From NCBI GenBank assembly GCA_047967505.1, contig CM106541.1: a stretch of 64,000 nucleotides of DNA; one strand, written 5' to 3'. The stretch is from Dipteris shenzhenensis. Lineage: Eukaryota > Polypodiophyta > Polypodiopsida > Gleicheniales. Positions 1-12,550 of the stretch are shown here, in pieces (the first letter of the stretch is position 1; the number at the start of each line of letters is the position of its first letter). A model generated the notes under the pieces. That model had not been told where the DNA came from, searched no databases, and was given only the letters and a program-made list of their open reading frames with translations. The translations under genes and the position numbers were made by a program.

Positions 1-2390
1 GTGATTTTCAGCAAGATAGATCTTAAGTGTGGCTACCATCAGATCCGGATTAGAGCCGAGGATGTGCACAAAACCGCTTTCAGAAGCAGGTTTGGTCATT
101 ATGAGTTTTTGGTAATGCCCTTCGGACTTACCAATGCTCCAGCTACATTCGTCATGCTTATGAATGATTTACTACGTCCGTATATTGGAAAGCTCGTAGT
201 ACATTTTATTGACGATATTTTAGTGTTCAGTAAAAGCATTACTGAGCATCGTGAACACTTAAGAATAGTGTTCTCAGTACTTTGAGGAAAGCCAGTCTTT
301 ATGTAAATAAGAAGAAAACTATACTGTGTATGGTTAGGCTTGAATATTTAGGATTCATAATTACTCCAGAGGGGGTAGAAATGGATCCAAAGAAAGTGGC
401 TGCGATACTGACTTGGCCAATCCCTCAGAGTCTGACCGCTTTGCGATCATTCTTAGGATTTGTCCAATTTTATCGAAGGCATATCAAAGGATATTCCGAA
501 ATAGTATCGCCATTTAGTGATTTGACCTCATATAAAGTACCTTTTATATGGGGACAGAATCAATAAGAAAGTTTTAACACCATAAAACAAGCTGTGGTCA
601 CAGGACCGGTGTTAAAAATAGTTGATCCCCAGAAACCGTTGTTCCTGAAAACCGATGCAAGTGGCATTGCGGTAGGAGCAGTTCTCCTTCAAGAGGGAAG
701 GCCAGTAGTCTTTGAAAGCAAGAAGCTTTCTCCCTCTTAAAGGAATAGGCCAACTCATGAATTAGAGTTGTATGCTGTTATCCATGCTTTGAAAACATGG
801 AGGCATTATTTGTATGGTTCAGAGTTTTATGTGGATGTGGATCATGATACTTTGAAACATTTTTGTAAACAGCCTGACTTGAGGGGCCGCCAAGCTAGGT
901 GGACAGAGCTCATGAAGGAGTTTAATTTGACAATTTGGTACCGAAGAGGGAAGGATAATAAGGTTGTTGATGCGTTGTCTCGCATTATGCACAATATGAG
1001 TTTTACGGTATTAGAGAGTGCTCTAATGACAGAGATTAGAGAAACTCAAAAGGTGGACGAGTTTGTCCAGAGCTTATGGCTTAAAGCTCATGTGTTTAGA
1101 CCCGGGGAAGAAAAGGATGACCTGGCATCCAGAAAAGGCCAAACATATGCAAGATATGCCATAAGGGATGGTATGCTAAAAAGAAATGGCAAGGTAGTAG
1201 TACCTAGTCAGAATGATCTCAGGCAGAGAGTCATTCGACAGTGCCATGATAGCCCATGTGCGGGACATCCAGGAGTCGAGAAGACATATGATCTCGTGAA
1301 GCGAGATTTCTTTTTGCCAAAGATGAAAAAGCATATTCATGAGTATGTGACACGGTGTTTTTCGTGTCAGGTAAGTAAGGCCGAGCGGGTGAAGCCACCC
1401 GGACTTTTACAGCCCTTGGAGATACCACTAAGTAAGTGGGAGAGCATTTCCATGGACTTTATTGTAGGGCTGCCTACGACACAAGGTGGATATGATTCTA
1501 TCCTTGTGGTGGTTGAATGTCTAACCAAGATGGCTCACTTCATTTCGACTAGAGAGTCTGTTAGTGCCCCGCAAGTGGCGGATTTGTTTATTAGACATAT
1601 ATTTCGTCTGCATGGATTGCCTAGATCCATAGTGTCAGACAGAGATGTCAGATTTACCGGTCATTTTTGGACAGCGGTATTTGAGACACTAAGGACTGAG
1701 TTGGGAATGAGTAGTGGGGATCATTTTGAAACGGATGGTCAGACGGAGAGAGTCAACCAGATTTTAGAGGATATGCTGAGGGCATATGTGTCATTGAGGC
1801 AACATACGTGGGACAAGTGGTTGCCATTGTTAGAGTTTTCCTACAATGATAGAAAGCATTCCTCTACGAAGTTTAGTCCGTTTGAATTGAATTATGGTTA
1901 TAGACTAGCAAATCCAACTACAGTTGGAATACCTCAGAGAGTGCCTAGTGCCGCGAACTTTGTGGTTCAGATGCGGGAGATGCTAGCACTTGCGAGAACT
2001 AATATCCGCCAGGCTATGGATAGAGCCAAGGCGTATGCGGATGAAAACCGGTCTATAAGAGAATTTAAGGAAGGAGAAAAAGTTTTTCTCAGAGTTCCTT
2101 CGCACTCGAAGTCGTTAACTTCAGGAGAGTGTGCTAAGTTATCACCTTGATACTGTGGGCCGTGGTTAATTCTAAAGAGAATAGGCAAGGTAGTCTATAA
2201 ATTAGAATTGCCACAGGGTTGCAAGGTGCACCCAGTGTTTCATGTTTCTCGTTTAAAGAAATTTTTGCATACTGGTGACTCACTAATCGAAGGTGTGGTT
2301 TTGTTTCAGGAGATAGAGGATAATGCAAGACGCAAACCAACAAGAATTGTGGACCGAGGAACAATGCAATCAATGAATCCATCTCAGGGC
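1..2390 (+). pseudogene. Ty3/gypsy pol remnant (RT-RNase H-integrase)
   Basis: This is the 3' two-thirds of a gypsy polyprotein. Reverse transcriptase (about 1-560) shows [27 protein letters not shown] and the catalytic box FIDDIL. RNase H (about 600-980) has LKTDAS and ELELYAVIHAL. Integrase (about 1210-2000) has the HHCC zinc finger (HDSPCAGHPG then CFSC) and all three acidic residues in SMDFIVGLPTT, VSDRDVRF and TDGQTERVNQ. The C-terminal part contains [13 protein letters not shown], which normally precedes a chromodomain, but no complete chromodomain follows. The reading frame is broken by a 1-nt shift near 282 and by TAA stops at about 564 and 738. The window starts inside RT, so protease and gag are off the left edge. 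The copy lies in an upstream intron of the SIK1-like gene and cannot make protein. Confidence 0.93.
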
Positions 2391-3340
2391 TATAGAAAGA
2401 AAGAAAGAAATATTTATTAACGTCCGAGGGAGGCCTCGCGGGCCTGAGGGACAAAGTACAAAATACACCAAAGGGAAAAACTCATACAAGCCTCAATGGG
2501 CTGGAGCAAAGGCCACGCTAAGGCCCTTGCTGAGTACTATGCTAATATAGAGAGCTCAATAGCTCAAGCAAAAACCAAGTATAAAACATGTACTAACTAA
2601 CTGAGACGGGACTTAGAAACTGAAGCCCAGTACTGTGGTGGCTCGTCTGTGAGTGGTGAAAATGTCTCGGATCTGCATTTGTCGGGCTGTCTCACGTTGT
2701 GGTGGCAGAGGGGTGTGCAGTCACCTTGATCTCTGAACCCCTTGGGCTATGTTCAAAGTGACCCCTCGTCTCGGGTGGTCTCCTTTGAGGAAAGCTGTGA
2801 TAGGCCGGACCTCAATAGAGTGTGCTCTAGTCGCTCTCAGTGTCGCAGGTGGTCTCTGCGTCCTCTCGAAAATCCAGACTGCCCGCATATCAGCCAGCTC
2901 CTCCTCCTCCACCCTGTTGTGTCCTGGAGCTAACTCAAATGCATTAAAATCTGTGACACGTTCGTTGCTATCCCTAGTCAGCCTCTGTATCCTGTGGTTT
3001 GGTTGCCTCTTGCTACTCTCTGATCTGTCGTAGTAGAGTCTCCCTGGTCAGCCTCTGTATCCCCTTCTCCTCAAAATCGGGCATATGAAAACAAGTCCTC
3101 ATGAGTACTCTGGTAAAATTCCCTGGAGTTTCCGTTGACCTTGCACTTTGCAAGCCTCTCTCTCGATCTCTGCACACCATCTGAATTGAAGTTGCCTTTC
3201 TTTGTTGGAGCCACCTTTAGTCATCTTCTGAAGTGGATCTTTGGAGTAAGTTTCCAGGCTTTGCCATCAAGGACTTCACCACCCGGATCTGATATGATAT
3301 TGGAAAACACACCTACATTTGTTTGGAACATAGCATAGCT
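2391..3340 (-). mobile_element. Probable LINE 3' end
   Basis: The gypsy sequence stops abruptly at a GAAA-type simple repeat at 2391-2413. Read on the minus strand, the sequence ends with a TTAATAAATA motif followed by a (TTTC)n tail, and upstream of it lies text like the 3' untranslated regions of plant LINEs (TTTTGTACTTTGTCCCTCAG at about 2445-2464). I infer a minus-strand LINE inserted into the gypsy copy. No convincing ORF2 protein can be read further right, so the left boundary is clear and the right one is arbitrary. Confidence 0.4.
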
Positions 3341-6300
3341 AATCCTCAATGTGCAGATATAATAATGTCCTTGCAATCACCAACTCTGAAAGGAAGACAT
3401 CTAATGCGTAAGGTGTGCTAATGCCAGCACTCAGTTTATCTTGCTTAGATAGAAGAGATAGAGAACACTTCCAGATCTGATAGAGAACATGCAGATCTAT
3501 AGGCAAAATAGATCTCATCTATAGAATAGAAATCCGGACATAAGAAGCTCCAAAAAGTGTACGACCACCTGCAGCAAACATACGTTGAGATCTGGCACCT
3601 ACATGAGCTCTATTTACTGATCCCTCCCAGTAGGACCACGACCCAGTGCCCCACAGCCTGTAGGTGTATGCACTGCAGAGCCCTATACTGGCTGATGGCT
3701 ACACCTGCAATGAACTAAGGACCCCCTGCATGGGGCCTTTTATAGGGCTTGGTAGCCCTATGACTGGCGGACCTTGTCAGCTTACCAACCGACCATCGGT
3801 ATAATCACAGCTGTGAGTCTGCCGACCCAGTCTGTAACTAACCTGACCAGCAGCCATAGGTCTGCTGACCTGCTGCTCATTCCTTGTGGCCTATAAGTGG
3901 CCTCCTGCTGGTGCCTTCTGCTGGCGTCCATTGCTTGCGTCTGTACCAGGGCCTGTGCAGACGTCCACAGCAGCCCACATGGTTGCAGCTTTACACCAGA
4001 TTCTACAGGCCTGCCCATGTGGCAGCCTGTTTGCTGCCCACGGGGCAGTCTTTCTCGCTCCCCTTGCCTGAGCACATATGGCAGAGACTACACCCAACAC
4101 CTACAGATGTCAAGCTTGCTCTCCTCATTTGGGTACTCACATGTGGAGTAATTTTCCATTAGCTTTGCAAGGCCTTGTAGACAATTGGATTTTGCATGTA
4201 AGTTTTCTTTGTCATCGGCATATGTATCTTGTTTAAGCACTAGTATTAGCGTTCTTCTTTTTTGCTTCATTCTATGCAACTGTTTTTGCTAGGTCCAGTT
4301 GATGCATGGATGTGCTGCCTATTGCTCTTTCACACGACCCTATTGCACTCTTGTTTTTATGCTCCCATGCTGCAATCTTCTCAGTATCGTGACCATGCAA
4401 TATTCACTTCCCTATCATTCTATCCTTTGATCTCTTTTTGGATTTCTATTTTATATTCCCTTTCCCCGTTTAGTTCCATCTTCATCAACATAATCTGGTT
4501 TGTGACCATAGCACTAAACATAGAAATATGACTGTGGTGGAGGGTTTGTACTACATTTTTTCATTACCTCGTCTAGAACTTGTTCTTTGACTGTGCTTTC
4601 GAAACAATTCACCCTTGTCTCCATCTATCGGAGCCTTCAATTTAGTTCCTTTACTTATTGCTGGAATTTAAAAAGCTATTGTTGGGGCTCCAAAAGATGG
4701 ATAGGTCTTTGATGTGTTTTTGCAAATGCTCATCTTGACTATCTATTTTAATGATCATCCATCCTGAACCCCAATAATGGAGTACTTGTGCTATAATGAA
4801 TGCATGAGATTTGTACCTGGAGTAACGGCTACTTAATAGATGCAGGGGAGTCAAAGATTAGCATCTTTTGGGTCTGCGTTCATTTTGTGGCAGGGAACTC
4901 TGCAACAATCTTGATGCACATATGTGTTGCCTAATGCTCTTCCACACAAGCCAACTGCTTTCCCATTCTATGCTCTTCCACACAATCCAATTGCATTCCT
5001 CTTGCTATACTCCCATGCTGCAATCTTTTCTCAGTGCCATGACATTAGCAAGTCTCTTTTGCTTCCCCAATACCATGGCCACACACCTTGTTCCATGGCA
5101 CAAACAGACAATTTTGAGTTGAATTGTCAAAATGAGCAAATGACACATGAGATTGCATGTTATCTGCCAATCGTAGTTTACATGAGGTAGGTAACTTGTG
5201 ATTAAATGGTGATCTAGGCTTTTGTGAAAAATGAAAGAGCCTTGTAGTTTGACTCCAGTGTCCTAGACATTTTGGGCTCTGTTGCTAGCTTCCTTAACCA
5301 AAATTCCGTCCCAACTTTTTCTTTCCGTTGTGGCCACATCTCTTCTCTATCTTGATCACCCTTTGAGCCTTTTCGGTTCTGCCCACCCTCGCTCCCTGTC
5401 TATTCCACCTCCTTACTGTTTGCCTCCTCATCCCTCCCTCTTTAGTAACAAGGTACCTATGGGATGGTGCATTAGTCCCAACACACACGTGAGCAGCCTT
5501 ATGTTTCTAGTTTCGCTCCTTTCGTGTGTTTTCCTATCACATCTGGCTTGGGAAAGGTCCAAGGGTGCCTAAGAAGCATTGGGCTTCTCTTGGCCTAATT
5601 GTCGCCTTGGTTGACAAGGTGGCTTCGGAGATGGTGGTGCCTGAGGCTATCGCCACATAAATTTGATTTATAGGTAAGTCCATGCGCTCAATGATTGCCA
5701 CACAAGCCTCAAGTCACAAGAAGGCCTTGTTCTCCACCGCCTCTTCTCTCCATAAGTTGGAATCGCGGTGAGTGGATTCCATGCTAGATAGCATCTCCAA
5801 GCATTGTAAAAAGAGCCCTGCTTTGCAGTTCATTGGATATTCTCATGCTCTTTGATATAGATATTTGCATCTCAATCAGCCCAGGCTTGACACCCTACGG
5901 TTTTGACTATGGTGAGTTATTGAGGGATGAGTTGCTTACTGAGTTACTATTAGTATTTATTTTCCTTATTTACTCTTAGTTTTGTGTAAAATTGTGTACA
6001 AACTCTATTTTTTCTCTGTTCTTTCGCTTGTTCTATTAAAAATTTTAATTTGTAATATTTGGTATATTCTAGTCTTATGAAGGTATATGAGTTGTTGAGG
6101 GATGTGTTGCTTCATGCGGAGTTCCATGCACACACACTCAATTGTCAACAAGCCTGTCACAAGAGAGAGAGAGAGAGGGAACTTGTGCCCAACACAGTGG
6201 TACGAGTGTGGAGCTCGAAGCGTTGGAGTCCAAACATGCAAAGCACTCTTTCCTCTCCTTGACGTGCACAGTAGATCAACAGTTGGATAGAATGATGCGC

Positions 6301-6359
6301 ATCAATTCTTCCAGACCATGAGACGTAGATGGTACTCCCTTTGTTCATAGGAGACTGGC
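3341..6359. other. Intronic sequence without a gene
   Basis: No coding potential is recognised on either strand. About 3500-3800 looks like the U3 of a minus-strand LTR: it has a minus-strand TATA-like CCTATAAAAGG at about 3738-3748, and its general layout resembles the copia LTR at 22,313. No boundaries or target duplication are visible. A dispersed direct repeat (4298-4399 and 4911-5047) and a short GA run at about 6161-6177 lie here. It belongs to the large upstream intron of the SIK1-like gene. Confidence 0.5.
4298..5047. repeat. Diverged direct repeat pair
   Basis: Two related blocks, 4298-4399 and 4911-5047, share TTGATGCA, TG(C/T)TGCCTA(T/A)TGCTCTT(T/C)CACAC and CTCCCATGCTGCAATCTT in the same order. 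The second copy also carries a short internal duplication of the TGCTCTTCCACACAA segment. The parent element is unknown. Confidence 0.55.
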
Positions 6360-7690
6360 CTGTTGGGGATACACCTTTTAATTTGTTAGATGATAACGCT
6401 CTCTTTTGGAGGGAGCAACGAATAATCTAGAGAGGATGAGATACTTGTTAGATGTGTACTACTTGGCTTCTGTGGTTGTCAAGATTTACTGAAGTAAGTT
6501 GGTCGGCTTTCTCACAAGAATAGAGGTATTTCGGTGGAGCAGCAGATTTACCTTGTTCTAGAAAGTGTGTTGTGAGCTCTTAAATCGGAGTTATGTCAAA
6601 CTGCCCTTGCTAACAAACTGGCCAAACAAGTCCTTCTGGCCATGGCTTGGTATATTGCATCTTGTCAGTGCTCATATAGGGGATGCATGGGTGGGTAACT
6701 CAGATGGTACTCCTGACACCAAAGCTATGGTTGCCTGGTAGAGAGTGATCTTATCTCATGTGTAGCGAGGTCTAGGTATCATTGACCTAGAGATGTGAGG
6801 CTTTACTCCAGGCTTAGAGCCTTGGAAGCTCTTGCTTAAGTAAGAGCTACTCAGGAACACACTGCGGATGGGGGGACAATGGCAGCCTTCAGGGGTGGTT
6901 TTTCATGGATGCCGTCCTTGACTAGGAGGGCTCTCCCTTGATGAGGAGTTTGGTGAGGATTAGGCAGCACTATTGGCAGGTCTCATTTGAGCCAGCCCTC
7001 AGTTCAAAAAGGAGAGAGAGCTCATTTTTTCTTATTTGGCACCTAGAGGTATGTGATCAGGAGGGCTTCATGCTTAGGCACATGATGCATATGACCTGGG
7101 CACAATGATACAATAGACATTCTTGATCTATAGGCCCATGGCGCATGGTGTTGTCTTTCGTTGGGCACTAGCACATACAGGGGTAGGAGGCAGGGTGGAG
7201 GAGATTTCTTAGAAGCCCGGCGGGTGGACTTGGATGGCTAGTTTAGATTCTATAGAGGATTGTAGGAAAGGCCAGTTCTCTAGGAGAGGAGTTTTCCTCT
7301 CTTCTTCAGCTTAGGCGTGGGAGGGGTCTTGCAGTTTGATCAGAGCTGTTGCAGAGACCCTGTGGATGACAGGGTTTGGACATGTGACAATTGATCCCTT
7401 TCTGGGCAGGCACAAGTACACTTAGGGGAGGCATTGACTTTGGGAGGGCCGCCCCTTGAAAGAGCTGTAGTGAGATGTGGGAGTGTGGTTTTCTTCCTTT
7501 GGGGTAGGGTAGTCTGAGAGGATATGCAATTACCCTTATTCTCCTATACCACCCACATTGGCAGATTGGTTGCAGCTGGCTGCCTCTCCCTGGAGCTTCT
7601 CGTGAGCGAGACTGGTTGGAGCAGCATGTGTCACACGTGGTCCTTACCAAGTTCTGATCTCGATCAGCCTCCAACTGAGGAAGATAGGAT
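6360..7690 (+). pseudogene. LINE ORF2 C-terminal remnant
   Basis: Translation in shifting plus frames gives stretches typical of the region after reverse transcriptase in plant non-LTR retrotransposons: VAW*RVILSHV*RGLGIIDLE at about 6730-6795, EPWKLLLK shortly after, and GGQWQPSGVVFHG at about 6872-6910. These match the family pattern 'VAWxxVILPxxxGGLGLIDPE...EPWKxLL...WQPxxxWFF'. Many stops and shifts make it non-functional. The 3' end is near 7690, followed by AT-rich sequence with AATAAA at about 7721. No target duplication was found. It lies in the intron just upstream of the first visible SIK1-like exon. Confidence 0.65.
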
Positions 7691-8151
7691 ACTGCTTTGA
7701 TTTTCCTTATGTTACTTTTTAAATAAAATGATTCAAGTGATCATGCTATGCTGGAAGGTATAACAAGAATGATGCTACTCCTCCCTTTAAACTCTGACGC
7801 AAATACACATAAGAAATGCAAAAGCAGGTATGCTCCTGTACGTTACAAAGCCATACATTTTACTTGCCTTGTGTTTCAGGGGTGCTCTATTATTTGTTTT
7901 TCTGAAACTTGCAAGACACTTTCCTTTGCATGGAGCTTGTTTAATGTGAAGATTACACAAAACTTTGAAGCTTTTGATTTTTATCTTTAACATGATTTCA
8001 ATATATTTTTTTATGAATTCAATTTCAAAAGCATATGTATTTTCGTCCCTTTTTGAAGGGAATTTTGAATCCTGTTCTGCGCTTCAATATCTTTTTGTAA
8101 CCCATAGAATGCTGCTGTGGCCTGGTGATGATGTTTTGTGATCTCTTGCAG

Positions 8152-11100
8152 AGGCCAAGTGCAAAAGAACTGTTGAAGCACCGTTTTGTCAAGAATGTAC
8201 GAAAGAGCCCAAGGCTTCTTGAGAGAATAAGGTATTCTAATGGCAAAGCCATTATACATTTTTCTGACAGTGTCTCTCTTGAGATTTTCGGTTAAGTAGT
8301 TCACTATTTCATTTTAGTGCTGACTGATTGCAAAGGATCATTTTCAACTTTTACCTTTCAAATACCAAATAAAAGAAGTGATGGCACCTTGAGGAGTTTT
8401 GATACAACGATAACATATCGAGTACTCTGAATGTGTGACCTAGTCAGTGCACGTCTCTCTCTTTTTGCTTGCTTACAGGGAGCGTCCGAAGGTGCCAGTT
8501 CAAGGGAATCAAGAATCATCAACGCTAGATCGGGTCACATTTGAAGATTCTACTGAAAAGACAAGAGTGATGAGGGAATCAAAGATTGATGACCCCTTTT
8601 TTGCCAAGTACGGTTCTTTTTTAAGCATTTAGTGTTTTGGAACCTTCAAGCTTTATTTTTCAGTGAGTTTTGAAAAGATTGGGGATCTTTTTCTGTTGTT
8701 TGGATTTCACCTCAGCAGTCGTGGGATTTCCATGAGCAATTATAGTTGGGACTTTGGAACTGGAACTATCCCAAGCACAGGAACTGTTCGTAGTGTCAGG
8801 CCTGCCGGTGTTACACTCTCAGGAGAATTGCAGTCAGAAGCAGCCTCTAACCAGAACTTGGCAAGAATATCACCTGATGCAGAAAGAGAATGGCATTTGG
8901 TATCCAGCTCTTTGAGTCCATTAAGGATTCCTACAGCCAACGGTGATCCGAGTGAGGACAGTTCTGGGGCACAAGAGCAAGGAGCAACAGAAAATGTGGA
9001 AGCCATCGAAGATGTGGGTTCACTTCTGGTCTTGTTTGGATTCTCAATCTGTGATATAATAAGAACAGATTTTGATGGCACAGGTGTTTGTAGCCTAATT
9101 TGTAAACACCATGCAGGTAAAGCTGTCCAATTTGAGCTCTGGTACGATGGTTTTACGCTCTCCAAGTGAACATCAGTCTCCTACGGCTTCACTTGATTTG
9201 AATACTTCCTCTGTAAGATTATTGTTTTCTTATTTTGGACATAGGGGCATGGATGTTTGTGGATTGCACAGTATCCTAGCGCAATTAGCTTATTTTGGTT
9301 TTTGTATTTTGGAAAGGGACAGGGAGCTGGAATAACGCCCTCAACTTATGAGAGTTCTGGCATGTCTATGAGTGGCACTATTGTCTGGCATGCTCACGAT
9401 GAAACAGCATCAGCTTCGGGGACACCACGATCAAGACAACCAAGCCAAGATAGAGCACCGTCCATGTTTAGAGAGGACAGTGCAACTAATCTTGCAGAGG
9501 TTAATGGATAAACAGTTTTTTTGGTTAAGATTTGTTTCAGGGTTCTAGTTTTTGGGTACATTTTATAATTTCGATAGATAAACCTAATTCAAATTTGAAT
9601 CAAATTTGGGGTTTCTTGATGAAATGCTTTCCGCTTATATAATTTTGGGTATTTTTAATAACCTAATAGCCAAAGGTATCTCAGAATTGGACCTGACTGA
9701 TGGCAGCTATCATCACTCTTTTAATTGGCAGGCAAAGGCTGCTCTACAGGCTGGATCAAGGAGAACTCGGCATCCTCAATCAAAGCTTCGTGTTGGAGGA
9801 CATGAGGGCAGGGCTACAGAAGCAACAAGTAGCTCTGAGTCTTTGAGGTATAGACCGAGACCTTGATTATGTGCGTTGTAAATTAATTAATGCTCTCCTC
9901 TACCACTTCTGGAGGCTAGCTCTCTCTTTTACCTCCATAAGATGACAGATTTTTGGTTTTGTGTATGAATGGTGGAATCATGAAGTGCACATGTTTTTTG
10001 CACATGGCATCTAGCAGACCAGGGATATCAAAGTGTGTAGTCCGTGCTGTGAATGGGAAAGCTTAAGGTTTAACAGTTTGCAGTGGGCTCTTGTGAAATG
10101 GGACAGCATGTGGCTTTTCTTTAATGTACTTTGTGAAGGTATTGGTTTTGTGACGATGTTCTCTGGAGGTGAGCAAAGTGCAAAGACTTTCTGGTGTATT
10201 AGTAGGCACCTACATGGACGTCAATTGATTTCTAGTCTATTTTGTGAAGATATTGTACATTCCTACATTTTGTACGGCTGCATCTTGTGTTTTGTCTTCT
10301 CCGAAGCCTCTCATGATAATTGCAAATGGGATAGGGAGATTGCCTTGGTTTTTTGTTCACATGCAGATGCAATCTAGCACTAAGTAGTGGTTCTATTGCA
10401 TGTTGCCTAATGAACTATGCTTGACATTCTTGCAGAGATGTGCAAGATGTACGAGAAATTCCAAAATCATCTTCCAGGCCAATCGGTCGGCGAGGAAGTG
10501 AAGATGAAGATGCAGCTCGGCAGGCTGCTGCAGGATCATCTCCAGCTCTCTCTCATTTGTTAATTCCTGCATTGAAAGAGGTAGGAGGCTGGGAATCGCT
10601 TGTCCCCTACACTTTTAGTATTTAAGCATATGAGACAACTTTCCAGCACTACTTCTATTTTTCACAGCTGTCTTGTGATTGCTTTTATGTGGTATCAGGA
10701 TTCAGCACATTTATGAAGAATTAATAATTATCAATGCCTGAAAAAAGTATTGATAATAATGCTCTTCCTTTTGACCCAAAATGCTTTGGTTAAGCTAGGA
10801 GCCAAAATTTGTATACGGAAGCTATTCTTTGTACTATCAACGTAATTGAGCCTTGAAAATTGTGTCTCCACGAATATATTGTCCACGAATATATTGTGTG
10901 CTGTATACTTATAGCCCTATTGTTTTTCTTCTATCCTTATTTACACCGCGGGGGCGGTTCTCTCATCTGGTGGATGTTAGAGAAATAAGAAAGTAGAAAG
11001 TGCCCTTTGGAACTCACCACCCAGCCATAGAGGTCCTCAAGCTCACCCATGGGCACATGGAGGTCTTGGGGAAGGTTCATGGTCACTAGGAAAGTATTAC

Positions 11101-12512
11101 GTGTAGGATGGCATGAGATTCAATGTGCCTCGGACATTGTAAAATGCCTGGGCACATGAAGGTCATAGGGAAGGTTTGTGGTCATTGGATGCCCCCTCCA
11201 CTAGGAAAGTATTACGTGTAGGATGGCATGAGATTCAATGTGCCTCGGACATTGTAAAATGCTTGAGAGCTTGATTGCGTATAAGGTGGGATCTCATCTC
11301 TTGGCACTCATCATCGAACCATGAGTTCTGGGGCATCTTCCTGGCTTGGGGGGCGTGCTATGGATCGAGTCATGCATGGGAATGATTTGGTGGCAGCACC
11401 GTGGACAACTAATACAAGAGTGTCGAAGGCATGGGCGAGGTCTGCATCGTGTGTAAGGGAGGTCTATAGCTCACGAGACAACTAGCTCACATAGACCGCA
11501 CCAAGAGCCTCATCAAAGTGTATTTAAACATGGGTGGGTGCAGGAGGCTCAAGGCCTGTGTCTGGTGCACCAATCGAGCGTCTTGGGGAAGGGGGAGAGT
11601 GGGTTTTTGTAAATTCATTTACCCGTGACACAAAGACCGGGGGCCTCATCAAGTAATCCATTGTACTTGTCTCTCTACCATGTGGAAAACAAGTGAGTCC
11701 TCTAGATAGCGGTCATCTCTGAAGGTTGTTATATATGATCAGATCATAATTCATAGTCACCAGAAACGTAAAACATTTCAAAAAAAAAAAGCAGCAGAAT
11801 TTTTGAAGTCTCCTATTGTACTCTCTAGTGCCACAAATGTCTTTAATATGTCCTACATATATATGGCATGTTCAAATGATGCTTAACATGTAGAATACCC
11901 TTGGCCACGTTTCTTTGGGATAGAAACGTTTCTATCCCAAAGAAACACGTTTTGTTGTGACTATGGGTCATATACTGCTCCCATCTCCAATGCATATTGT
12001 CCAACTCCTGTCACCTGAGGTGCATCATCTGAGTACCTCACTATCCCAAGCTTTGCTGGATCCAAGACTTGTACTCTTATTGGGGTTCAAGTTTAGTAGG
12101 CACACTTGTCTGCTTCCCATACACGCATTGAAGTCACCTAGGAAGAGGGTCTCCCCCTGTCTAGAGAACTCTATGATATCATCATGTATTGTCTCATATG
12201 GACTGTGGCGTGTCTGCTTCCCAAACTCGCATTGAATTCACCTAGGAAGAGGGTCCCCCCTTGTCTAGAGAACTCTATGATATCATCATGTATTGTCTCA
12301 TATGGACTGTGGCCCTTTGTGGTGACCTCATGTGCATACAATGATGTATCTGGGGGAAAGTAGCATGCTAAATTGAATATCGGCCTTGCTGTAGCCTGTC
12401 ACATCAAGTGATTGAACTTGTATCCAACGAGTCAGGCATGCTGCTCCATCCACTTCATGGATAAGAGCGGTCTCAGATGGGTTTGAAGAGAACTGCTCAC
12501 CCCCAAAGCCTC

Positions 12513-12550
<38 letters not shown>

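Noticed and set aside
7306-7674. 122-codon minus-strand frame as a gene
   Set aside because: It is the shadow of the plus-strand LINE remnant, whose motifs are recognisable.
7748-7990. Possible kinase exon upstream of the first SIK1-like exon
   Set aside because: None of the STE20 kinase motifs (HRD, DFG, APE) is readable between 2.4 and 8.15 kb, so the catalytic exons must lie upstream of the window.
8740-9165. 141-codon minus-strand frame
   Set aside because: It is the antisense shadow of SIK1-like exons that have correct splice sites and family motifs on the plus strand.
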